NCBI GenBank assembly: GCA_903832735.1
Contig: CAILCO010000112.1
Location: 1 to 33,220 of the forward strand
Origin: an uncultured Sterolibacterium sp.
GTDB taxonomy: Bacteria > Pseudomonadota > Gammaproteobacteria > Burkholderiales > Rhodocyclaceae
Length of the DNA: 33,220 bases
Direction: 5' to 3'
The translations under genes were made by a program, and so were the position numbers. Of the stretch, positions 1-6,881 are shown piece by piece; the first letter of the stretch is position 1, and each line of letters opens with the position of its first letter. The notes under the pieces were generated by a model, which did not search any database, was not told where the DNA came from, and worked only from the letters and a program-made list of their open reading frames with translations.

Positions 1-74
1 CCCCTCAATGCCTCCAGGCCGACCTTCGCCTTGAACTCAGGCGAGTGAACCTGCCGATGCTTAGCTTCCTTCAT
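1..74 (-). CDS. IS3-family transposase OrfA, N-terminal fragment (runs off the window)
   Basis: The minus strand starts an ATG frame at 74 that reads MKEAKHRQVHSPEFKAKVGL and continues past the window edge. The HSPEFKAKV(A/G)LEALRG pattern is the usual N-terminus of the helix-turn-helix OrfA of IS3-family elements, which is joined to OrfB (DDE transposase) by frameshifting. Only about 25 residues are visible, so the subgroup cannot be told. It reads away from the truncated gene at 105-353, so the IS end should lie in about 75-115. I could not fix the terminal inverted repeat without the other end. Confidence 0.75.
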   Translation of the reverse strand, partial: MKEAKHRQVHSPEFKAKVGLEALR

Positions 75-104
75 ATCTTCTCGTTCCTCATGACAGCGGA
101 CAGC

Positions 105-353
105 TTAAACCACTGTCTTGAAAACGGGGGCCACTATAGTCAGCTTCAGGCAGGTGAATTCTTCTTCATTGCCGTTGATAGCGAAAAGATGCGAGGCGTA
201 CAAATCGAAGAGCCAAAAGCACTGCGCTTTTTCAGCGAGATAAACAGCGCCATCTGTTAGCACGACGATCTTATTGAGTCTCGCGTACTGAGCTGTTCCT
301 GTAAATTGCTTGAGATTGCCGACGACTTCCTCTACGTCAAACTGCTTTTTCAT
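105..353 (-). pseudogene. DUF6876-family protein, 3' truncated
   Basis: The 82-residue frame starts at ATG 353 behind a good ribosome binding site (AAAGAGGA, 4-5 nt spacing). Its core has the pattern LKQFTGTAQYAR, LTDGAVYLAEKAQCFWLFD and EEFTCLKLTI, which I recognise from memory as the DUF6876 family of small proteins common on mobile elements; function unknown. Family members normally go on for about 40 more residues, ending in a TDFPL-like strand and a conserved C-terminus. Here the frame stops at KTVV, about 30 bp before the IS3 OrfA start, so the gene was most likely cut by that insertion. It follows the Mrr-type gene in the same direction. Confidence 0.65.
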
Positions 354-487
354 ACTTGTCCTCTTTGATAACGACATGGACAAGTATTTGGTCACTGCAT
401 CGAAAGAGCAACCAGAAATGGTTCCGCTCGTCTACTTGGCACCACTCGCTGCGCCCTTAAATATTTCGCAGCCCATCTATAGCGTTT

Positions 488-1459
488 CTACACGCGAATC
501 AAACCAATTCGCAAACCTAGTCGGTCTCTGAAGCCGTCTGGTATATCTTGCCAATGCTCAACCAGCAAATCCACAAGCTGACGACCGTTGATTAATCCAA
601 TGCGAGGAAATCCAACCTCTACAGCTATATCGGAAGCAGCCGCTTGAAAATCTGCCGTGGTTATAAAAGCGCCTTGCCCTCCAACGGGTATCGCCGTCCT
701 TAGCTGCTTGACTACGTTTGCGGTAATCTTCTGACCGCGCTTGTAACGCTTGGCTTGGACAAACACTTTGACTTTTGCGAGATTTGCGACATTTAGAATG
801 CCTGTCGCATCAACTCCACCATCACCTTTTTTCCCTGTAACTTCGCTTTCCTCAAATCCAAGCGCAGTTAAGAGATGGCCTACTAAAATTTCAAACTCCT
901 TGTCATCAAGTTCAAGCACGCGCTCAAGTACAGATTCGTACGGGTCGTATGCCGACTCCCGCTTCGTCGGTGTATAGCCTTCAGCCTTTATTACAGACAA
1001 AAACTCGTCAGTTTGAGATATTGCGAATACGGTCAGTGATGATCGAATGGTATTTTGGAATGGAACAGAGAAGATACTGCGACTTAATTTTTCATCATCC
1101 CACTTAACACCTCTGCGGTGCGGATACGGACAGCCATCTTTTGCGTCTGCTTCAAACCAATAAGTTTTGTCTGTGAGACGGCCGTGATACAGCCACTCAG
1201 TATCAGCGGAAGGCGTAATTACGTAGTCGCCCGCTTTCATCTCAAGCAGAAACCGAGCAACCTGCCCAACTTGCTGACCAACGACGAGATTGCTTGTTTC
1301 TGTCGGGTGAGCTTGCCTATATATGACTGCTAATTCATCCTTCGTCGTTACGTTAGCCAGAGTCTCGTGGAGGTCGTAGCCGATGCCAACGTAACCGCCT
1401 TTTACGAAGTGATTTGCGTAAGTACCGTATTCAGCACGAAGACACCAAACATTACTCAT
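488..1459 (-). CDS. Mrr-type restriction endonuclease (type IV-like)
   Basis: The 323-residue protein has a C-terminal Mrr_cat domain at about residues 175-305. The PD-(D/E)XK-like core is visible as E190 (DDKEFEILVGHLL), D217 in GDGGVD and Q235-A-K237 in FVQAKRY, followed by the helix and GAFITTADF strand typical of Mrr. Such enzymes cut DNA carrying foreign (often methylated) bases. The first 150 residues form a separate domain beginning VWCLRAEYGTYANHFVKGGY, likely a target-recognition module. I chose ATG 1459 (GGAAGAG ribosome site) over an upstream TTG at 1474. The gene lies about 60 bp downstream of the integrase in the same direction, so it is element cargo acting in defence. Family call is firm; target specificity cannot be read from sequence. 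Confidence 0.88.
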   Translation of the reverse strand: MSNVWCLRAEYGTYANHFVKGGYVGIGYDLHETLANVTTKDELAVIYRQAHPTETSNLVVGQQVGQVARFLLEMKAGDYVITPSADTEWLYHGRLTDKTYWFEADAKDGCPYPHRRGVKWDDEKLSRSIFSVPFQNTIRSSLTVFAISQTDEFLSVIKAEGYTPTKRESAYDPYESVLERVLELDDKEFEILVGHLLTALGFEESEVTGKKGDGGVDATGILNVANLAKVKVFVQAKRYKRGQKITANVVKQLRTAIPVGGQGAFITTADFQAAASDIAVEVGFPRIGLINGRQLVDLLVEHWQDIPDGFRDRLGLRIGLIRV

Positions 1460-1522
1460 AGACTCTTCCAGCAAAGGGAGGTGATTTAGGCAATTTGGTT
1501 AGTGAGACTACCATAGCGTCTG

Positions 1523-2896
1523 TTATTGCACCTTCAAAGTTTTTGCCGACTTCTTTTCGGACTTCTTTTCCTTCACCACTTTGTTTGACGCGTAAGCTTC
1601 GTCAATCACGCCGCCAGCACTTATTAGCTGCCTGCTTTCTTCACCTCTCAACTGGTCAATTGCCTGAACAACCTTCAAGTGCGAATAATGCTTTTCGATC
1701 ATAAGCACACTGGTGCCCATCTGTTTTGCCAGCGTGTGGATTGGCACTTTGTCATGGGTTAGCGCCAGCGTCGCATAGGTATGACGCAGACTGTAGAAGA
1801 CACGCTTCTGCTCCGTCTTCGGGTCCATCAGCAAATTATGCTCTTCCAAATACGCGGCGAACATTGTCTGAAAGCCTGTGCTTGGATCAACCTTTTCCCT
1901 TGTCCTAAACACATAGTCGTCGTTGTCAAACTTGGCGACATGTTTGAGCAGGGTCAGCACTGGCATTTCCACGTCGTAGTTGCGCTTGGCAATCTCTCGC
2001 AGCGCATTGACCGTGCGCGTCATTCCAACTATTTCACGCGTTCCAGTTTTGCCAGTGACGACCATCGATACTGACCGCTGAAGATCCGATGTTGTAATCG
2101 GTTCGCCCTCTTCATCAACTTGCCCAGTATCTTCCTCTTTCGGTTTGATGCTCTCGCGTATCTGCTTCCATTTCAGTTGAAGCAATTCTTTGCCAGGTCG
2201 TGCGCCAGTGTCCAGCAGCACCATTACGTAGTCGCGCATAAACAGCCGCGCTAATTTTGACTTGGCGTTACGCCCGCGCTCAATCCAGCCATCAAACCCA
2301 GCCAGCAGCGCCTTCACCTCGTCCAACTCAAACGCTGGGCGTCTGTCGCTTGCCTTGCCCTTCGATTCAAGCTTGGGGCGATTGGCTTCATTCAAAAAGC
2401 CGCGTATCACCGCTTCGTCAAAAACCCTGTTCAGCGCCGCGTTATGAGTCAGCATCGTGCTCTGGCTCGGCACTTTACCCATTTTCTGAATTCGCCAAGC
2501 ATCCAACTCGTTCAATGCCGCGTAATCGATATTGGTGATGTTGCGCTTGCCCAAGCACGGAATGAGATATTCGGTGATAACGGGCTTGTAATCGACGTAA
2601 ATCGCCTTACCCTTGCCAGCAGCTTGCTCTTGCTCAATTCGCTCAATGGCGAGCTTGGCAACGTCTCTGAACTTGCGGGTAATGACTGGCAGGTTGTCGC
2701 GCTTGCGTATCTCCGCCGTAACCTTTAAGTCGAAGGCTTTTGATTTCGCCTTCGCCAAGTCACGCTCTTTTGTTGTGGCACGCTGCCAAACGCCGCCAAC
2801 TTTGAAGCGACATTGCCAGATGCTGCTGCGCTCGCGCTGGTACAGCACAAGCTCTCTGTCCAACAGTATTTCAGTAGTCGCTGATTTTTCGGGCAT
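1523..2896 (-). CDS. tyrosine-type site-specific recombinase (integrase)
   Basis: This 457-residue phage-type integrase should insert and excise the left element at tRNA-Lys. The N-terminal 80 residues are the arm-type DNA-binding region, about 85-175 the core-binding (SAM-like) domain, and about 190-415 the catalytic domain. Catalytic residues seen are R233 (TGARPGKE), R371 in YSLRHTYAT (first box residue Tyr instead of the usual His) and nucleophile Y404 in MIEKHYSHL. A Lys-rich tail (440-457) follows. The gene points away from the attachment site, with about 370 bp between start codon and att core, as is usual for tRNA-integrating elements. The C-terminal insert around 250-270 (KPKEEDTGQVDEEGE) is acidic and may be a loop. 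It looks complete and functional. Confidence 0.95.
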   Translation of the reverse strand: MPEKSATTEILLDRELVLYQRERSSIWQCRFKVGGVWQRATTKERDLAKAKSKAFDLKVTAEIRKRDNLPVITRKFRDVAKLAIERIEQEQAAGKGKAIYVDYKPVITEYLIPCLGKRNITNIDYAALNELDAWRIQKMGKVPSQSTMLTHNAALNRVFDEAVIRGFLNEANRPKLESKGKASDRRPAFELDEVKALLAGFDGWIERGRNAKSKLARLFMRDYVMVLLDTGARPGKELLQLKWKQIRESIKPKEEDTGQVDEEGEPITTSDLQRSVSMVVTGKTGTREIVGMTRTVNALREIAKRNYDVEMPVLTLLKHVAKFDNDDYVFRTREKVDPSTGFQTMFAAYLEEHNLLMDPKTEQKRVFYSLRHTYATLALTHDKVPIHTLAKQMGTSVLMIEKHYSHLKVVQAIDQLRGEESRQLISAGGVIDEAYASNKVVKEKKSEKKSAKTLKVQ

Positions 2897-2967
2897 AGCG
2901 CACTGTAGTTTCTTTTGCTTGATAGAGCAAACGAACTCAGTGTGTAAGCTGGTTGGCGGCGCGCACT

Positions 2968-2999
2968 AAAAAAATGCCCCCAAGGATTAGCTGGGGGCA
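2968..2999 (-). terminator. Rho-independent-like terminator upstream of the integrase
   Basis: On the minus strand an 8-bp stem (TGCCCCCA / TGGGGGCA, 9-nt loop) is followed directly by seven U residues (2968-2974). It lies between the tRNA-derived att site and the integrase start, so it would stop read-through from the tRNA operon into the integrase. The same hairpin and U-run are kept at 7657-7688. Confidence 0.7.
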
Positions 3000-3185
3000 A
3001 ATAGGAGGAGACAACTTGTTGAAGGGGATTCAACGGTTCTAATCATATTGGCGGCGCGTTGCCGCATTGTTGCCAATAAGTAAGTCTTCGTCGCCAGTTG
3101 TAACCGCAAGTCAGCAAAGCGCCACTGCTGCGGCGAGAAAAATGGCGCAATTGAGCGTAGAAAACAGGCAGCACTTTTGAACAAA

Positions 3186-3206
3186 GTGTGTAAGCGGTGT
3201 GTAAGC
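3186..3206. other. Candidate integrase arm-type sites (GTGTGTAAGC x2), integrase side
   Basis: Two copies of GTGTGTAAGC lie at 3186-3195 and 3197-3206, 11 bp apart (one helical turn), 62-82 bp from the att core. A third copy is at 2940-2949. The second element has matching copies at 7886-7895 (one change) and 7897-7906, and near 7632. Paired short direct repeats flanking a core are typical integrase arm-binding sites; binding is inferred. Confidence 0.5.
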
Positions 3207-3220
3207 GATTTACAAGATGA

Positions 3221-3251
3221 CAACGGGTTAGCTTTGGCAGCTAACCCGTTG
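3221..3251. other. 13-bp perfect hairpin beside the att core, copy 1
   Basis: CAACGGGTTAGCT and its exact reverse complement are separated by a 5-nt loop (3234-3238). In the corresponding position at 7921-7951 it lies 17 bp past the tRNA-Lys 3' end, so it may act as the tRNA terminator or 3'-end protector carried in by the element. The loop differs between copies while both arms are kept. Confidence 0.7.
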
Positions 3252-3267
3252 TATTTGCTGCTTTGTT

Positions 3268-3313
3268 TGGTGGGCCCTGACAGGATCGAACTGTCGACAA
3301 ACGGATTAAGAGT
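3268..3313 (-). other. Attachment site: tRNA-Lys(CTT) 3' half (att between the two elements)
   Basis: These 46 bases equal the 3' part of tRNA-Lys(CTT), from the encoded CCA through the T-arm to the anticodon loop plus one stem base (match to 7968-8013). Beyond 3313 the sequence leaves the tRNA completely. The end of identity in the anticodon loop is the normal crossover place for tyrosine integrases, so this is the junction between the left element and the satellite, not a functional tRNA. Confidence 0.93.
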
Positions 3314-3368
3314 AAAGACACTCAATTAATATCGTTTGTTATCAATAGCTTACAAGCGTTAAATATCG

Positions 3369-3390
3369 GTGTGTAGCAAAGTGTGTGAGC
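3369..3390. other. Candidate integrase arm-type sites on the satellite's far side
   Basis: GTGTGTAGC (3369-3377) and GTGTGTGAGC (3381-3390) resemble the GTGTGTAAGC pair on the integrase side and sit about 56-77 bp from the att core on its other side. Sites on both sides of the core fit an arm-binding integrase. The surrounding 3314-3542 holds no supported gene. Confidence 0.4.
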
Positions 3391-3542
3391 AAACTGATTT
3401 GTAATCACGCACTTAGCTGCTAATGATAGCAGCGTTTGTGTATCGCAAACGCTTGCTCGGCACCCTTGCTGCGCTTAAAACGAACTGCTGGGCATCGCAG
3501 CATTCGGACTCTACTTGCAACGCAGCACAAGCGTTACTTAAG

Positions 3543-3854
3543 TTACGCTTGCTTCGGCTTGTTTGGACCGCGTGTGCGCTTGGGCGCGTTTGGATCTTTC
3601 GCCGCTCGTGTAGCTTTCTCTATCTTCAATCCAGTGCGCTTCAGCTTAGCTACTGCTTTGATAACATCAGCTACAGCAACTTTGTTATCGTCTGCTACAG
3701 ATTGCACAGCAGTAAGCAGCGCTGCCATACCTGCCGAGTCCTTGCCTAAGTCAGCAGTCTTAGCCAGCAGCTTAGCTTTCTTCTCAGCTAACTTCTTCTC
3801 TTGCTCTACAATCTTCGCTAGTTGCTGCTCTTTAGTAAGTTTTGCCTTTGCCAT
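3543..3854 (-). CDS. Small Lys-rich coiled-coil protein, unknown function
   Basis: The 103-residue product starts MAKAKLTKEQQLAKIVEQ behind an AGGGA ribosome site. Residues 5-35 are a charged Lys/Glu heptad-like helix, about 38-75 a milder helical region, and the C-terminal tail (DPNAPKRTRGPNKPKQA) is strongly basic and Pro-rich. This build would suit a small nucleic-acid-binding or nucleoid-type protein, loosely like H-NS-type layouts (oligomerising helix then basic tail), but I do not recognise a family. It is the last gene of the satellite before its far att site. Confidence 0.7.
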   Translation of the reverse strand: MAKAKLTKEQQLAKIVEQEKKLAEKKAKLLAKTADLGKDSAGMAALLTAVQSVADDNKVAVADVIKAVAKLKRTGLKIEKATRAAKDPNAPKRTRGPNKPKQA

Positions 3855-3885
3855 AACAGGTCCCTAAGTAAAATGTACGCAAATA

Positions 3886-4179
3886 TTAAATGGTATGAAA
3901 CACAAAGTCTGGCAGCGCGTTCGGAAACCCATAATTTTCCAAACCAACAACTCTTTCTAATTTAACTTTAATCTCATTCCAGAAGCGATCAAACTCATCG
4001 CAAAGCGCTTCGCCAGTAGAGTTTGATTCAGAAAAATCATGCAAAGCTTCCTTCGACATGGCAAATTTTCTGGCAACTCCGTCCAAAGTCACCTCAAACA
4101 AGATGTCACCATTCTCTGAACTTCCAAATGTTTTGTTAGTAAGTCGCCTTCCAACTAAACCAATTTCCATTTTATCCAC
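3886..4179 (-). CDS. Hypothetical small acidic protein
   Basis: The 97-residue protein starts at MDKMEIGLVGRR. It has a short two-strand pattern (ILFEVTLDGVARKFAMSKEALHDF) and then a helical region with alternating charges. The strand-strand-'S-KEAL-DF' layout faintly recalls DUF1488 proteins, but the match is too weak to name. There is no signal peptide or membrane segment, so it should be cytoplasmic. It lies about 30 bp upstream of the Lys-rich gene and may be co-transcribed with it. Confidence 0.6.
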   Translation of the reverse strand: MDKMEIGLVGRRLTNKTFGSSENGDILFEVTLDGVARKFAMSKEALHDFSESNSTGEALCDEFDRFWNEIKVKLERVVGLENYGFPNALPDFVFHTI

Positions 4180-4223
4180 CTCATCAAATTACCATCAGCT
4201 TTACTCAAATGCAACTATTGAGT

Positions 4224-4294
4224 GACAGACAGCAAGAATTGAACTTGCATGAAACGGGTTCAGCCGCCACGTTCTACCGTTGAACTATGTCTGT
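4224..4294 (-). tRNA. tRNA-like gene with irregular anticodon arm (possibly Phe GAA); satellite cargo
   Basis: Read on the minus strand, the 71 bases form a 7-bp acceptor stem (ACAGACA/TGTCTGT), U8-A9, a 4-bp D-stem (GTTC/GAAC) with a GG-containing loop, and a perfect 5-bp T-stem (GCAAG/CTTGC) with the canonical loop TTCAATT. The anticodon arm is odd: the best fold is GGCGG/CCGTT (two G-U pairs) around a 6-nt loop CTGAAC, one base short. With U33 as the T, the anticodon would be GAA. CCA is not encoded. It is either a decayed or a phage-type tRNA; identity is uncertain. Confidence 0.55.
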
Positions 4295-4438
4295 CATTAA
4301 AATATGCAATAAGTTTAGCTATTTTCGCCAATTGCAGATTGAACTTACTTCAAAGCAAAGCATAGATTTTACATAGCTGAAAAGGAGACAAATTTTTAAT
4401 TGAGCGGGAATTTTTCGAAATTAGATAGATAAATTAAA

Positions 4439-4693
4439 TTATCCATTATAGGACTTGACTAGTAAAAACAAAATTGCACCTGCGTATGTGAATACCATCG
4501 GAACTAGACCTTTTCGCCAGTATCTATATGTAAAGAAAGGTAGAGCTAATAGCCCACCAATCCATATTATAGTTACCCAAGTTTGGCTAACTGATCTTGC
4601 TTCCTTAATACCTTCACGCCATCCATACCAATATAAGCCTAGTGCAAATATAATAATTACCGCCTTAGTCTCTCTCAAATTAAGCCCCATCAA
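4439..4693 (-). CDS. Small integral membrane protein, unknown function
   Basis: The 84-residue product has three hydrophobic segments: about 11-25 (AVIIIFALGLYWYGW), 37-55 (TWVTIIWIGGLLALPFFTY) and 63-79 (LVPMVFTYAGAILFLLV). Short charged links (REGIKEAR, RYWRKG) separate them. No family is recognised. It is satellite cargo, AT-rich, read in the same direction as its neighbours, with about 145 bp of non-coding AT-rich DNA upstream (4694-4837). The membrane pattern makes it more credible than a chance frame. Confidence 0.55.
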   Translation of the reverse strand: MMGLNLRETKAVIIIFALGLYWYGWREGIKEARSVSQTWVTIIWIGGLLALPFFTYRYWRKGLVPMVFTYAGAILFLLVKSYNG

Positions 4694-4837
4694 AAAACAC
4701 TAATTAAAAAGAGCAGCATTAATTCTGCAAAGAACGGATGAGTGCCACTTCTTGCCAACTTGATAGCATTACTTGCAAAGTTAGGTATACGATTTAAAGC
4801 AGTGTATTGTCAAATACAAAATTAGAGCACTAAGTCC

Positions 4838-5323
4838 TCAAAAAGGTAGCCAAGTTAGATCCCAGCAAGACCTCATCTTCTTCATTCTATCGTTATTTAA
4901 TACACATTTGTTATAGCATTGTTCAAATTTCTGGTAAGCGCGATCAAGCATAAAATCATTTGAGCATGATTTAATACATGAATTTAATTCATTATCAAGT
5001 TCAATTTTCGTTATGTCATCCTTTGCACTTGCCATCGCAACAGCTAGCCCTAATGGCTCTATATGTCCTATGTTTATTGCGAGGTACGATGAAACCTTTT
5101 TTCCGCGTCCTTCGAATTCCGCAATTTGCTTATCGTAAAAATCAAGCAATCCCGCGTTAGCAGTTAACGTTTTAGCGGTCTGATTAACATCTCTATAGTG
5201 TCCTACTATAGTCATGCAATAGGCGGCCTTAAGTTCCAAATCAGTTGGCGCACGTAACTGAGCAATTGAGTTATGGTTAATTAACACCAACAATATAAAA
5301 ATAGTTTTATGTAACATTCTCAT
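4838..5323 (-). CDS. Secreted protein with twin CX3C motif, unknown function
   Basis: The 161-residue product begins with a signal peptide (MRMLHKTIFILLVLINHNSIAQ, probable cut after IAQ). The mature part is mostly helical, with a first Cys at 36 and then C116-X3-C120 and C136-X3-C140, fifteen residues apart, plus C153. Two CX3C helices facing each other would make a disulfide-linked hairpin, a fold used by periplasm-type oxidised proteins. I recognise no family. A GTG at 5335 and an ATG at 5317 are alternative starts; none has a strong ribosome site. It should act in the periplasm. Confidence 0.6.
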   Translation of the reverse strand: MRMLHKTIFILLVLINHNSIAQLRAPTDLELKAAYCMTIVGHYRDVNQTAKTLTANAGLLDFYDKQIAEFEGRGKKVSSYLAINIGHIEPLGLAVAMASAKDDITKIELDNELNSCIKSCSNDFMLDRAYQKFEQCYNKCVLNNDRMKKMRSCWDLTWLPF

Positions 5324-5389
5324 CGATGCAATCACTGAGTATTAGCGGCATTGAACTTTGTTATAAGTTTCATAACCCTTACTTTCTAC

Positions 5390-5833
5390 CTAACAATTTT
5401 TCGCTTTTACAAGTAAATGGTCTAGACAATTTGACGATCCGTGAACAGAAATAAGATCGTCAACTAGCTTGTCATATAAGTCACTAGAAAGTCTTGAGCG
5501 TATAAATCCGAATTTCGTTGTATCGCTGTTGCACGGAGTAATGTCAAACAAAATACCGTCGCTATCTTCAACCACCGAATGTGAAGCAAATCGGACAAAA
5601 CCTAGTGCATCCAAACCTTCAATATAAAGCCATCCATGGACGGGTTTATAAGTAGGGTCTAACAGCGTCAAGTAACGTGCGTTGAAATGACATTCATTTT
5701 CTGTTGGCCTCCATTCTCTAACGATAATATCTAATTTACTAACAACTACTCTCTCTGATAGGCGTGAGAAAAGAATTGATGCACAGCGTTCAAGTTCTTT
5801 ACTTGGCGGACGGCAATAACCAAATAAGAGCAC
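5390..5833 (-). CDS. Putative Cys-His-Asp hydrolase-like protein, unassigned
   Basis: The 147-residue frame starts with GTG at 5833. The centre has three spaced conserved-looking blocks: NECHFNARY with C48, GFVRFASHSVVED with H85, and ILFDITP with D97. A Cys at a helix start, a His at the start of a strand and an Asp two strands later is the order of papain-like/transglutaminase-type Cys-His-Asp triads, and I recall hypothetical proteins with this CH.N / AHSVV / DITP pattern. No signal peptide or membrane segment is seen. Activity is an inference from motif order only. It sits in the satellite between two secreted-protein genes. Confidence 0.6.
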   Translation of the reverse strand: MLLFGYCRPPSKELERCASILFSRLSERVVVSKLDIIVREWRPTENECHFNARYLTLLDPTYKPVHGWLYIEGLDALGFVRFASHSVVEDSDGILFDITPCNSDTTKFGFIRSRLSSDLYDKLVDDLISVHGSSNCLDHLLVKAKNC

Positions 5834-5915
5834 AATAATCTCGCCGTTAAATACAAATAATTAAGTTTGTCGGATATTAATTTCAGTTACGTTGAAAGAT
5901 ATAAATCACTATACC

Positions 5916-6401
5916 TCAGCGAGATGTGCAGTTTACCAATTGTCCGTTTCTTTGACATTGTGTATAAACAGGTTGAGGAGGTTGCTGCACTTGCGTATTT
6001 CTAATAAATGCGTCAATCGCAGATTGAGTTTGCTGCTGTTGCTGGATTTGCTGCTGCTGTTGTTGTATTTGCTGCTGCTGTTGCTGACGCACGATCCCAT
6101 TTCGTCTATCGTTTTCAGATTGAACTATGCTAAGAAAAGCTCGAAAAGCAGCGCTCTTGGCTTGGGCATCAGTTAATTGCCCGCTTAAATTTGCATCGCT
6201 AATCTCGTCCAGGTTGGCATAAAATGCTTTTATATTTCCCGCATTTGGTTCATTGCCTTCTTTTTGGTAGGTCTCCTTGATGCAGTCAACAATATTCTGA
6301 AACTTCTGCCCTTGGTCGCATCTACCCATTACATCGATCATAGACGTAGCGTTAGCGTAAAAGGAAAGTAAAACTAGCACTAACGTAATGATTGCCTTCA
6401 T
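5916..6401 (-). CDS. Secreted Gln-tract protein, unknown function
   Basis: The 161-residue product has a signal peptide (MKAIITLVLVLLSFYANA, cut before TS) and a helical first half with C28 and C40. Residues 106-126 are almost only Gln, interrupted by Ile and Thr (QQIQQQQQQIQ). It ends in a Cys pair, C149 and C158, in TQCQRNGQLVNCTSR; this YTxCxxxGxxxxCTSR ending is seen in other short secreted bacterial proteins of unknown role. The Gln codons are CAG/CAA repeats and prone to slip. A GAAGAAGA ribosome site precedes ATG 6401. Likely periplasmic or surface protein. Confidence 0.7.
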   Translation of the reverse strand: MKAIITLVLVLLSFYANATSMIDVMGRCDQGQKFQNIVDCIKETYQKEGNEPNAGNIKAFYANLDEISDANLSGQLTDAQAKSAAFRAFLSIVQSENDRRNGIVRQQQQQQIQQQQQQIQQQQQTQSAIDAFIRNTQVQQPPQPVYTQCQRNGQLVNCTSR

Positions 6402-6518
6402 TATTAATATCTTCTTCTACGTGGTTATCGATGAGAATGCCTGTCAATAATTGCTGCTAGATATAAATTTTGAAGCATAGAACTCTTTAGAAAGTATGCG
6501 CCCCAACTATGCCATTGT

Positions 6519-6770
6519 CTATAGTGCCGCATTCTCAGCGTTAGCAAGCTGCTGGCGCAGCTTTTCAGCGTATGTCTTGTCTGTCCGCTTCTGCAACGCC
6601 GACATTTGCCGCATAGCCAGCACCTTCTCCAGTTCGGTCGCAGGCTGCCGCGCGTCACTTACTGCGATCTGACCTACTACCCCAGCGACCTTGCGCTGCT
6701 GCTGCACGACGGTTGGCTGAACCGTCGCAGCCTTCTGCGGTTTGCTCACAATAACTTCATTGATCTTCAT
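6519..6770 (-). CDS. Small hypothetical helical protein
   Basis: I start it at ATG 6770, which has a strong ribosome site (AAGGAG, 6 nt spacing), not at the longer frame from 6848. The 83-residue product has a disordered, Gln/Val-rich N-terminal half (about 1-40) and an amphipathic charged helix (about 45-83, ending AEKLRQQLANAENAAL). No family is recognised. It lies 111 bp downstream of the DUF6641-like gene, with the same direction, and shares its Ala/Lys/Gln-rich makeup, so the two may be one module. Confidence 0.6.
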   Translation of the reverse strand: MKINEVIVSKPQKAATVQPTVVQQQRKVAGVVGQIAVSDARQPATELEKVLAMRQMSALQKRTDKTYAEKLRQQLANAENAAL

Positions 6771-6881
6771 CTTCGTTCTCCTTCTTGTATTTATTGATGA
6801 CGAAGACAGAAGAGATGCTACAGCCAGCGCGGCACTAGCACAGCCCATATATTCAAGCTGCGCTAGTGCGTGAAACGCTGG

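Larger units (their letters stand above)
1..3313. mobile_element. Left integrative element (partial), with intact integrase, Mrr and DUF6876 remnant
   Basis: The element's att-proximal end is the tRNA-Lys 3'-half copy at 3268-3313; its far end lies beyond base 1. All recognised genes (integrase, Mrr-type nuclease, truncated DUF6876 gene, IS3 OrfA) read leftward and are AT-richer than the core chromosome. The integrase next to a tRNA-derived att core identifies it as an integrative element; no conjugation or phage structural genes are in view, so whether it is a prophage, an IME or a defence island cannot be decided here. Confidence 0.8.
2656..3313 (-). repeat. Direct repeat copy 1: att core + leader + first 80 integrase codons
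   Basis: This stretch is homologous in order and orientation to 7347-8013. The 75 bp at 3239-3313 are identical to 7939-8013; the rest is diverged but alignable, including the 13-bp hairpin, the GTGTGTAAGC pair, the terminator-like hairpin and the integrase 5' end. The homology stops inside the integrase gene at codon 80 (RDVA). The 371-bp gene-free part (2897-3267) holds no supported coding sequence, only these signals. Confidence 0.9.

Noticed and set aside
2725-3033. Frame found in both repeat copies (2725-3033 and 7447-7728)
   Set aside because: Similar only because the DNA is repeated; it overlaps the integrase start out of frame and crosses the terminator hairpin.
5892-6176. Leu-rich plus-strand frame
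   Set aside because: Antisense of the CAG/CAA Gln tract; the signal peptide and ribosome site support the minus strand.
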